Part shown: piece by piece, positions 1-7,204 of the stretch
Layout: each line of letters opens with the position of its first letter
Numbering within the stretch: position 1 is the first letter of the stretch
Source of the DNA: Hahella sp018986435
GTDB lineage: Bacteria; Pseudomonadota; Gammaproteobacteria; Pseudomonadales; Oleiphilaceae
Length of the DNA: 64,000 nucleotides
Assembly (NCBI RefSeq): GCF_050749805.1
Contig: NZ_CP192738.1
Span: forward strand, 124,001 to 188,000
Direction: 5' to 3'
Notes under the pieces: model-generated
What the model saw: the letters and a program-made list of their open reading frames with translations, nothing else
Told to the model about the DNA's origin: nothing
Database searches by the model: none
Translations under genes and position numbers: made by a program

Positions 1-1
1 C

Positions 2-607
2 GCTTCTGCGAAAAAGAAAGAAGCGGAGAAGTCGCAAACCAAGCCGGCGGCGACTAAAGAAAGCGTAAAGAAAGACACTGCGAAAAAAGAGACAGCGGAT
101 ACCAGCGCAGAGACAAAACCTGTCGTTGAGACCGCTATGCTGTCGCAACCAAAAGAAACATCAGGACTACAGATTACCGGTAGCATGCTGCCCTATGATT
201 TCGGCGGCTGGATGCTGGAGAAGGATTGGGATAGCGCGCACATCGGCGTATGTCGACTGCGTTCGGAGCGTCATCCGATATTCGACGGCTATGAAAATTC
301 CAACGTATGGATTGAGGTGTTGGCCAAGGAGATCAACGTATACACCAGATCGAACCTTGACCTGACCTATCCCGGCGTCGGCCTGCAATTAGCGGAACAA
401 ACCGTTCTGGACTTTAATGAAGTGTTTCAGGAGACAAACGCGCGGATAAAAGGAGACCATAGCCGCGCGCTGCAAAACGCCAACAAACTGACGGTTAAAT
501 TAGGTTTCTGGCCAAGCTGGCCGCAAACCCAAACCCAGCAGGCGGTGATACCGGCGACGGTGTTGAAGCAGGCGATACCGGTTTTTCTCAACTGCAAAAA
601 CCTGTAA
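2..607 (+). CDS. 3' part of an unknown Lys/Ala-rich protein (5' end outside window)
   Basis: The reading frame is open from the first bases to a TAA at 605-607, and no ribosome binding site precedes the internal ATG at 137, so this is most likely the end of a gene that starts to the left. The first 45 or so visible residues are a low-complexity Lys/Ala/Glu/Thr stretch of the linker or nucleic-acid-binding kind. The remaining roughly 155 residues look globular, with scattered Trp, Tyr and Phe and a short tail ending in CKNL. I do not recognise the family. The next gene starts 103 bases downstream on the same strand. Confidence 0.6.
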   Translation, partial: ASAKKKEAEKSQTKPAATKESVKKDTAKKETADTSAETKPVVETAMLSQPKETSGLQITGSMLPYDFGGWMLEKDWDSAHIGVCRLRSERHPIFDGYENSNVWIEVLAKEINVYTRSNLDLTYPGVGLQLAEQTVLDFNEVFQETNARIKGDHSRALQNANKLTVKLGFWPSWPQTQTQQAVIPATVLKQAIPVFLNCKNL

Positions 608-710
608 TCACGCATTAGACACGGAACGAATGGCGGCGGCGTCAAAGGTAATTGTTACGACCGCCCAGCCGAACGAAAAAAGTAAATCATAGCTGAAGGA
701 TGTTTCGGGG

Positions 711-1595
711 ATGACCTTAAGACTTAAATTTAACCTTGTATTGGGTTTGGCTTCTTGCGCCGGCATCGCTCTGGCGGCCTTTCTGGTTTATGAACTGTTG
801 CAGAAAAACGCGCGGGAAGAGGTGCTCGACAGCGCCCGAATCATGATGCAGAGCGCGTTCGCCGTACGCGGTTACACCGTTGATGAAGTGCGTCCATTGT
901 TGGCGTTGCAGCAGAAGCGCCAGTTTTTACCGCAGACCGTGCCGGCTTATGCGGCGCACCGCTATATTGGCAAGCTGCAGAAGGAATATCCTGAATACAG
1001 CTACCGGGAAGCCACGCTGAATCCAACCAATCCAGCGGACCGCGCTTCAGATTGGGAAGCGGACATTATCAACCATTTCCGCAACAACGATGGCGCGCCG
1101 GAACTGGTCGGCACCCGGGAAACGCCGACAGGTCCCTCTCTCTATATGAGCCGCCCAATCAAGATCACTGACCCGAAATGTCTGGCCTGTCACAGCACCC
1201 CCAGCGCGGCGCCGCAGACCATGATCGACATGTACGGCAGCTCTAACGGTTTCGGTTGGAAGCAGGATGAAGTGGTCGGCGCCCAGATCGTATCGGTGCC
1301 TATGTCGCTGCCGCTGCAACGGGCGGATGAAACCTTCAAACTGTTTATCGGCTTGCTGGTAGGCGTTTTCCTGGTGATTGCGGTGCTGCTCAACGTCATG
1401 CTGGACTTCGTGGTTATCCGTCCGGTCAAGAAATTGTCCGATAAAGCTAACGAAGTCAGTCTGGGCGCGTTGGAAGCGGAGGAAATGCCGGTGAAAGGCA
1501 ACGATGAGATTTCCTCTCTGACTCAGTCCTTTAACCGTATGCATCGTAGTTTGGCTAACGCTGTCAGATTGTTGGACGAAACTGGCGAGCCTTGA
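711..1595 (+). CDS. Membrane sensor with DUF3365-type CxxCH domain and HAMP domain
   Basis: This 294-residue protein has a transmembrane helix at about 8-30, a periplasmic domain, a second helix at about 211-235 and a cytoplasmic HAMP segment at about 236-285 (VVIRPVKKLSDKAN start). The periplasmic part ends in a c-type haem motif, C157-L-A-C160-H161, and resembles DUF3365 (Tll0287-like) sensor domains, which are known to bind haem. No kinase, cyclase or methyl-acceptor module follows HAMP, so any signal would have to reach a partner protein. The protein kinase gene downstream on the same strand, after 347 bases, is the obvious candidate. The ATG at 711 has a purine-rich GAAGGA about 10 bases upstream. 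Confidence 0.8.
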   Translation: MTLRLKFNLVLGLASCAGIALAAFLVYELLQKNAREEVLDSARIMMQSAFAVRGYTVDEVRPLLALQQKRQFLPQTVPAYAAHRYIGKLQKEYPEYSYREATLNPTNPADRASDWEADIINHFRNNDGAPELVGTRETPTGPSLYMSRPIKITDPKCLACHSTPSAAPQTMIDMYGSSNGFGWKQDEVVGAQIVSVPMSLPLQRADETFKLFIGLLVGVFLVIAVLLNVMLDFVVIRPVKKLSDKANEVSLGALEAEEMPVKGNDEISSLTQSFNRMHRSLANAVRLLDETGEP

Positions 1596-1942
1596 GTATA
1601 AAGTAGCCAGCTCAGGCGAGACGTCGATGCGCCCGTCGACCATGTCGGGTGCGTCTGCATTACAACCTTTTAAGTGGCCGCTATGGCGATGACGTGAAGG
1701 TTCGCGCTATATTGGCCGCATTGTAAGTCAAGTCCGGGACCTCTTCTCAAACTTACAAAAATCAACGAATTGGTTTGTATGGTTCAAGTAAGCGTAGAGT
1801 AAGCTTACCTATACTGAAGGACTTTTGGGGATACGCCGCACTGCTCTGTGCGCAGGCGGGTTAAATCGGATGTTACACGGAAGACGGCTGTCGGCGCCCG
1901 CTTAGCGGCGTGGCGGTTTGCTTTGCTCAGTACGTAAGAACT
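1596..1942 (+). other. Intergenic region between the haem sensor and the kinase
   Basis: These 347 bases hold no convincing gene. An imperfect inverted repeat lies at about 1617-1658 (AGACG ... CGTCT with GC-rich inner arms) and could end the sensor transcript or form a leader structure. The last 200 bases probably carry a promoter for the kinase, but I cannot fix its -35 and -10 boxes. No other structure is evident. Confidence 0.35.
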
Positions 1943-3376
1943 ATGTCGACGAAACCACCATTTGACGTAATCGGAAAATATAGCGTTGAGTCCACCATCG
2001 GCCAGGGCGCAATGGGCGTGGTGTACAAAGGCCATGACCCGGACATTGATCGCCCGGTCGCTATCAAGATGCTGCACGCCCACCTGATGGTGGACCAGAC
2101 TGACGGAGGCCTGCTGGCCCGTTTCCGTCAGGAAGCCCAGGCGGCGGCCCGCTGTCTGCACACTAATATCGTTACCGTCTTTGATTTCGGCGTCTTCAAG
2201 AACTCGCCCTATATGGTGATGGAGTTCGTCGACGGCATCGATCTGCGTTCTTTCCTGCGGGAAAACATGCAGCTTTCCGTACGTCAGATTGGCGACTTGG
2301 TCATTCAGGTGCTGGAAGCTCTGGATTACGCTCACCTGAAAGGGGTGGTGCACCGCGACGTTAAACCCGCCAATATTCTTTTGCTGGAATCCGGTCATGT
2401 GAAAGTGACGGATTTCGGCGTCGCAAAACTGGATACCTCCGAGCTGACCAATGTCGGCGACGTGATCGGCACGCCCAGTTACATGTCCCCGGAAGCGCTG
2501 CGCGGCGACCGGGTTGACGGACGTAGCGACCTGTTTTCCGCCGGCATCGTCTTACTGGAATTGATCGCCGGTAAACGTCCGCAAAAGGGCGGTTTGCCCT
2601 GGACGGAGAAAGAAATTCTGCAATTCATCGCCGACAGCCCCACACTGCCAGTGCAATTGGATCGCGCCTTCTCTGGTCTATTGGCGAAGGCGTTGACCGC
2701 AGAGCCGAAAGACCGTTATGAAACCGGACAGGAATTCGCCATCGCCTTGAAGACGCTGCTGGCGCCTAATCAGGTGTATGTGCCGGATCTCAACGATCTC
2801 GCCGCGACGGTGATTCAAAGCAAGGTTACTTTCGCTGGTCGTCAGACAGATCAACCTTCCACCTACAGCTCCGCGTCAAGTTCCCAGATCGCGCTGTCGC
2901 CGGAAGTGTCTCTGATATTGAGCCAGACGCTGGCGCCGTTCCTTGGGCCGGTGGCGCACCATATGATTCGCAATGCCGCCGCATCCTCGACGACCCTGCA
3001 GGAGATGATCGAGAAACTTTCCCGTCATATTCCCAATGAAGTCGAGCGGCGTAATTTCCTCAATACGTTGAATCGCACGGGGATTCGCTCCATGCCCAGC
3101 GAAACCACTGGCAGTGGCGCATCGCGCATCACCACCATTGGTACGCGTTCGTCTATCAGGCCAGGACAGTCTGGCCCGTTGACGTTAAGTGGAGAAACTT
3201 TGCAGAAGCTAACCCAGTTATTGGCGCATCATGTCGGCCCACTGGCTTCGCGGCTGGTGCGTAAATCGGTGAAAAGCTCATCGGATATGGAAACGCTGTT
3301 CAAGGACTTGGCCAACAGCATTCCAGATGAATCGGAACGCACCCAGTTTATCTCCAAGGCGCGTAAGTCGATCTAA
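1943..3376 (+). CDS. Serine/threonine protein kinase (Hanks type) with duplicated C-terminal module
   Basis: This is a 477-residue cytosolic eukaryotic-like kinase. The kinase domain spans about 13-275, with a glycine-rich loop (GQGAMG), the ATP-anchoring K42 in VAIK, E64, the catalytic loop HRDVKPAN (D139, N144), the DFG motif (D157) and the activation-segment end GTPSYMSPE. No transmembrane helix, PASTA or FHA domain follows. Instead there are two related segments of about 55 residues, near 323-378 and 422-475. Both contain LAxxxGPxAxxxxR, then a Ser-rich turn, then IPxExER. I chose ATG 1943 because the 11 extra residues from 1910 look non-coding and the protein begins naturally with MSTKPPFD. 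The sensor gene upstream is a plausible partner. Confidence 0.9.
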   Translation: MSTKPPFDVIGKYSVESTIGQGAMGVVYKGHDPDIDRPVAIKMLHAHLMVDQTDGGLLARFRQEAQAAARCLHTNIVTVFDFGVFKNSPYMVMEFVDGIDLRSFLRENMQLSVRQIGDLVIQVLEALDYAHLKGVVHRDVKPANILLLESGHVKVTDFGVAKLDTSELTNVGDVIGTPSYMSPEALRGDRVDGRSDLFSAGIVLLELIAGKRPQKGGLPWTEKEILQFIADSPTLPVQLDRAFSGLLAKALTAEPKDRYETGQEFAIALKTLLAPNQVYVPDLNDLAATVIQSKVTFAGRQTDQPSTYSSASSSQIALSPEVSLILSQTLAPFLGPVAHHMIRNAAASSTTLQEMIEKLSRHIPNEVERRNFLNTLNRTGIRSMPSETTGSGASRITTIGTRSSIRPGQSGPLTLSGETLQKLTQLLAHHVGPLASRLVRKSVKSSSDMETLFKDLANSIPDESERTQFISKARKSI

Positions 3377-3396
3377 AAAGAATCTAAAAGGGCAGG

Positions 3397-3423
3397 ATCG
3401 CCGCTAGGGAACCCAGCGGCGAT
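3397..3423. terminator. Hairpin between convergent genes
   Basis: A perfect 9-bp stem, ATCGCCGCT at 3397-3405 and AGCGGCGAT at 3415-3423, has GGG/CCC inside its loop. It lies between the convergent kinase and PstS-OmpA genes. Neither side has a strong T run (TTTT appears only after a further 8 or so bases on the minus strand), so it is a weak, possibly bidirectional, terminator. Confidence 0.5.
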
Positions 3424-3429
3424 TGGCTA

Positions 3430-4812
3430 TTACTTCGCGTCTTTGCGCACCCAGACTTCCACTCGTCCGTTACGACTTGCTCCATGCTCGCCGCCGCTGG
3501 CGCCGACAGACATGTACTGGCCATAGCCGGTTACCGCCTTGACCTCTGCGCCGCGCTCTTTCAATGCACGGTTGACTGCATTGGCGCGCAGCTCGGACAC
3601 CATTTGCGAGCGTAGCTCATCTCCGCTTTTGTCTGCGAAACCAATCAGCATGAGATCCGTTGACGAGCGACCGCTTTCGCGTAAGTACTCCAACAAACGC
3701 TCCAGATCGCGTTGGGCTTTGTTATCAAGCTTGCTGCGTCCGGCGGCGAAGCGGAAGTTCACCGTCAGGCGATTGTAATTGCGGGTTAGCTGGCGGAAAG
3801 ATTCCGGGACGCTGTTATCCAGTTTGGGATCGACTTCCACAATATTCTGAGAAACAAAGCCGCTGTCCGCGACAATGTCCTGGCCCATGGCGGAGTGTGT
3901 GAAGTGGATAAACCCGTCAATGGCGGCTTTATCCGGGCGCCCGCTGGTGTAGAAGAACAAGCGACGCGCCAGGGGATAGTCTTCCGTCGCCAGACTGAGT
4001 TGATCCGGCGCAATGGCGGGGCTGTTCGCCTCGGCGATGGCCAATGCTTTGCTGCTGCGCACAGAAGCGAAGCCGCTGAAACCAATAGCGCCGCGGTCTT
4101 TGCTTACATCGTCGGACAACTGATCGTTGGATTCATAACGTTTGGCGGTTTTCACCAGTTTATAGGCATCGCCGAGCACTAAACTGGAGAAGGTATCCCA
4201 GGTGCCTGAGCTTTCGTCTCGGGCGTAAACGGTCACCGCCATATCCGGGCCGCCGACCTGCTTCCAGTTGTTGATTTTGCCGGAAAACAGCTCCGCTACC
4301 TGAGTGGTGGTTAGGGACTTCACCGGATTGCGCGGATGCACCAGTATGGCCAGACCATCAACGGCGATGACGTGCTCTGAATCCAGCGCCTTCAGGTCAG
4401 CGCGTTTCTGATGCTCTTTCGCTTCGGAGTCTCTGACAGGGCGGGATGAGGCCCACACGTCTGCTTCTCCGGATTTTAATGCTTTATAACCGGTGCTGGA
4501 GCCATGAGCTGCGACTCTGACGGCGATGGATTTGCCTTGCACGGTTCCGCTTACGACGGCTTCATTTTCTTTGCCGGCGCTTTTCACAGTGACATTCTGC
4601 GCCCCGCGCTCCTCTAAGTAGCGTTTTATCAGAGCTGGGGCCAGAGCGGCGCCAATGGTGTTGGAGCCATGAACTTCGAATAAATATCCTTTTGTGGGAA
4701 CGTCTTCCTGACTGAATGGGGTTAACGCATTGACACGCAGGCTGGCGAAGATTAGCGCCAGGCTTATGAAAGCGGTGAACCGACGTGCGCGCACAATTTT
4801 TATATCTCTCAT
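3430..4812 (-). CDS. Phosphate-type periplasmic binding protein fused to an OmpA domain
   Basis: This 460-residue exported protein has a signal peptide of about 29 residues ending in VNA. A PstS-like type-2 periplasmic binding domain follows at about 45-310, with HGSNTIG at its start, the LTTTQVAELFSGKINNW segment and DESSGTWDTF, all typical of phosphate-binding proteins. An OmpA/MotB-like peptidoglycan-binding domain then covers about 345-456 (FRFAAGRSKLD, GFADKSGDE, NRALKERGA, NGRVEVWV). It probably holds a phosphate-binding module at the cell wall. No pstCAB genes are adjacent, so it need not feed a transporter directly. A Pho box lies 55 bases before the start. The Shine-Dalgarno sequence is weak. 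Confidence 0.88.
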   Translation of the reverse strand: MRDIKIVRARRFTAFISLALIFASLRVNALTPFSQEDVPTKGYLFEVHGSNTIGAALAPALIKRYLEERGAQNVTVKSAGKENEAVVSGTVQGKSIAVRVAAHGSSTGYKALKSGEADVWASSRPVRDSEAKEHQKRADLKALDSEHVIAVDGLAILVHPRNPVKSLTTTQVAELFSGKINNWKQVGGPDMAVTVYARDESSGTWDTFSSLVLGDAYKLVKTAKRYESNDQLSDDVSKDRGAIGFSGFASVRSSKALAIAEANSPAIAPDQLSLATEDYPLARRLFFYTSGRPDKAAIDGFIHFTHSAMGQDIVADSGFVSQNIVEVDPKLDNSVPESFRQLTRNYNRLTVNFRFAAGRSKLDNKAQRDLERLLEYLRESGRSSTDLMLIGFADKSGDELRSQMVSELRANAVNRALKERGAEVKAVTGYGQYMSVGASGGEHGASRNGRVEVWVRKDAK

Positions 4813-4866
4813 TTGAAAAGAACAGTGTGTCAGGTTGGAAAGGAGCGTTGATGCTATTAAGTATTT

Positions 4867-4884
4867 ATGACAGAAATATGACAG
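4867..4884 (-). promoter_or_regulatory. Pho box (PhoB binding site) of the PstS-OmpA gene
   Basis: Read on the minus strand there are two exact CTGTCAT heptamers separated by four bases (ATTT), which is the PhoB recognition pattern of 7-bp direct repeats with an 11-bp period. A weaker third heptamer, TTGTTAC, lies one period further upstream at 4889-4895. The downstream heptamer ends 54 bases before the ATG at 4812, and an AT-rich -10-like stretch (TACTTAATAG) follows. This predicts induction under phosphate starvation. Confidence 0.85.
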
Positions 4885-5080
4885 AACTGTAACAAAAGGT
4901 TCCGATTAGGAGGCCGCATTGTTTCAGCTTCGTCATGCATGTATGACGAAGTATAGTTCAAATAAATGAATAAAATATGTTGGGTAACAAGCGTACTTTC
5001 TCTGAGAGTCCATACTAATTTGGGTATAGGTTATGCTCAGGGACGAATCTCCTGCTTGCTGAATATGAGTTGAGCCTGAT

Positions 5081-5836
5081 ATGCGTCGATCTGTTGCTTG
5101 GGCCACGTTCCTGGAAGTGGTGTGCGCGATTCTGCTGCTGGCGGCGCTGATCGCCGCGTTGTTGTATATCTTCAACACCCCAGAAGCCTCTCTGCAGGAT
5201 GAGACGGTGGCGCTTGATCAGAAAAATCCGGAACTACCCAATACTGTAAATGGTTCGGGCGAACAGGAGCAGACTCCTGCTGGCGCGGATGAGGGTCCCC
5301 GGTTCGTTAAAATAGACGCTGGCGGCGCAGAGCTTTCGCCAGAGACGGGGGAGTGGTCCTGTGTATTTGATCGCAGTACCGGGCTTTTGTGGGAAGTTAA
5401 GCGGACTGACGGTGGTCTGCAGGACGCTGAGCACACCTACTCGTGGGCGCGGGAAGGCGACTTGCCGGACGCGGATGCGGAGCCAGACGCGCCGCCGCCG
5501 GGAGGCAGCGTCTATAACCGTGGACTGTGCCTGTATTCTGAATGCGATACCGCCGCCTACGTGAGGGAAGTGCGGGAAATAAGTCTGTGCGGCGCTTCCG
5601 ACTGGCGTCTGCCTGAGGCGGCGGAGCTACGGACCTTGGAGCACCCCACCCGTTATTATCCGGATATTGATACGGACTTCTTTCCCAACACCATCTCCGG
5701 CAATTACTGGACCTCCACGGAAGTGGAAAAGGCGAGGACGCTGGCCTGGTCCGTGGACTTTAATAATGGCTTTCCCTACATCGCGGAAAAGCGCTTGGCG
5801 CATCACCTCCGGCTCACCTCCGGACCCGTTCGCTAG
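5081..5836 (+). CDS. Membrane-anchored protein with Lcl C-terminal (DUF1566) domain
   Basis: This 251-residue protein has one N-terminal transmembrane helix (about 9-31). A Pro/Glu/Asp-rich linker follows to about 85. The C-terminal domain carries the usual DUF1566/Lcl_C signatures: FDRSTGLLWEVK, CGASDWRLPEAAELRTL, YYPDIDTDFFPNT, YWTSTE and a final W-VDF-NG segment. Domains of this family occur on exported proteins, including adhesins; the precise role of this one is unknown. It faces the periplasm or cell surface. It is divergent from the PstS-OmpA gene, with 268 bases between them that include the Pho box. Confidence 0.8.
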   Translation: MRRSVAWATFLEVVCAILLLAALIAALLYIFNTPEASLQDETVALDQKNPELPNTVNGSGEQEQTPAGADEGPRFVKIDAGGAELSPETGEWSCVFDRSTGLLWEVKRTDGGLQDAEHTYSWAREGDLPDADAEPDAPPPGGSVYNRGLCLYSECDTAAYVREVREISLCGASDWRLPEAAELRTLEHPTRYYPDIDTDFFPNTISGNYWTSTEVEKARTLAWSVDFNNGFPYIAEKRLAHHLRLTSGPVR

Positions 5837-5929
5837 AGGCGCTAACGCAATTCCATGTGGGTAAGGTTCACTATCGCTGAACCGGTTCAGATCTGATATG
5901 TTGGGCGCACTTGGATACAGGATCTCAAC

Positions 5930-6934
5930 ATGACTGCGCCGAACACACATCCTTTCGATGCTTTAACCCCCGAATTTATCATGGACGCCGTCGAGAGCCA
6001 GGGCTATTTATGCGACGGACGTATCTTCGCCCTCAATAGCTACGAAAACCGCGTTTATCAGGTAGGCGTAGAAGGCGCCGATCCCCTGATCGCTAAGTTC
6101 TACCGGCCGAATCGCTGGAGCCGGGAACAAATCCTCGAAGAACATGAGTTCTGTTATGAACTGGTGGAGGCGGAGCTGCCCGTGGTGGCGCCGCTACGCC
6201 TGAGCGATGGCGGAACGCTGCCGCAGGCGGGAGAGTTTCACTTCTCTCTGTTTCCTCGCAAAGGCGGCCATGCGCCGGAACTGGATAATTTCGATAGCCT
6301 GCTGACCTTGGGTCGTCTGTTGGCCCGTATTCACGCGGTGGGAGCGGTCAAGCCCTTCCAGCATCGTCCGCGCATCGATACGCAAAGTTTTGGCCGCGAC
6401 GCGGTGGCGTTGGTGCAGGAACAATTCGTTCCCAGTGAATTACGCGCTTCCTATGATTCATTGACGCGTGATTTATTGCAGGCGCTGGAAGAAATCATTG
6501 GTGATGGCGGCGACTATGTTTATATCCGCACTCATGGCGACTGTCACGTAGGCAACATGCTGTGGCGCGATGACGCCGCTCATTTTGTGGATTTCGACGA
6601 CACCCGCATGGCCCCGGCCATACAGGATCTTTGGATGTTGCTGTCTGGCGATCGCGCCAACCGGACGGCGCAGCTGGTGGAAATCATTGAAGGGTATAAC
6701 GAATTCTATGATTTCCGTCCTTCTGAACTGAGACTGGTTGAAGCGTTGCGGACGCTGCGCATGTTGAACTACTGCGCCTGGCTGGCCAGCCGTTGGAGCG
6801 ATCCCGCGTTTCCGCGCAACTTCCCCTGGTTCAATTCCGCGCGTTATTGGGGAGATCATATACTGGAGCTGCGTGAGCAACTTGCGGCGTTAAACGAAGA
6901 GCCACTACGACTCCCTTCCTATCAGGTTCGCTAA
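5930..6934 (+). CDS. srkA: Stress response kinase A (YihE/RdoA family Ser/Thr kinase)
   Basis: The 334-residue length matches SrkA of enterics (about 328). It belongs to the aminoglycoside-phosphotransferase-like kinase fold, with NSYENRVYQVG near residue 37 as the nucleotide-binding region. The catalytic loop is THGDCHVGNMLW from about residue 200 and the metal-binding segment is FVDFDD near 220. In E. coli SrkA counters programmed death linked to Cpx and envelope stress. In E. coli srkA precedes dsbA; no dsbA is present here. ATG 5930 follows the preceding gene by 93 bases, and it is probably transcribed alone. A long inverted repeat lies just downstream. Confidence 0.9.
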   Translation: MTAPNTHPFDALTPEFIMDAVESQGYLCDGRIFALNSYENRVYQVGVEGADPLIAKFYRPNRWSREQILEEHEFCYELVEAELPVVAPLRLSDGGTLPQAGEFHFSLFPRKGGHAPELDNFDSLLTLGRLLARIHAVGAVKPFQHRPRIDTQSFGRDAVALVQEQFVPSELRASYDSLTRDLLQALEEIIGDGGDYVYIRTHGDCHVGNMLWRDDAAHFVDFDDTRMAPAIQDLWMLLSGDRANRTAQLVEIIEGYNEFYDFRPSELRLVEALRTLRMLNYCAWLASRWSDPAFPRNFPWFNSARYWGDHILELREQLAALNEEPLRLPSYQVR

Positions 6935-6957
6935 AGCGCGATCCAGTCAGATTGTAT

Positions 6958-6995
6958 CGCCATGTAGGTATTGAAACCCGATACCTCGCATGGCG
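6958..6995. repeat. Inverted repeat after srkA
   Basis: CGCCATG-T-AGGTAT at 6958-6971 pairs with ATACCT-CG-CATGGCG at 6981-6995 around a 9-base loop, giving 13 base pairs with one small internal bulge. No T run follows, so it is not a classical terminator. It could be a 3' stabilising hairpin or a copy of a dispersed palindromic element. The rest of the 270-base gap up to 7205 shows nothing clear. Confidence 0.5.
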
Positions 6996-7204
6996 GATTC
7001 CGACACTTTCCGGTTTCAGCTTCCGCTTTTTTCAACGCTCCTACATGTTGAGAGATGGCTGAAATCAGCTCTACCGTTAATAATTGATGTAAAAGAAAAA
7101 ACGTTGCTTTGCGCTATTTGCCGGCGTAGATGCGGCGCGCGGATGGTGAGTTCAAATAGGCGATTCAGCTTTGCTCGTAAAACTATTCAAGGTGCGTGGT
7201 CAGC

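Noticed and set aside
1047..1643. Long minus-strand frames opposite the sensor, and similar ones opposite the DUF2339, thiC, nuclease and helicase genes
   Set aside because: They are Arg/Gln/His-rich frames antisense to genes with clear domain content; they lack ribosome sites and families, as expected of shadow frames in GC-rich DNA.
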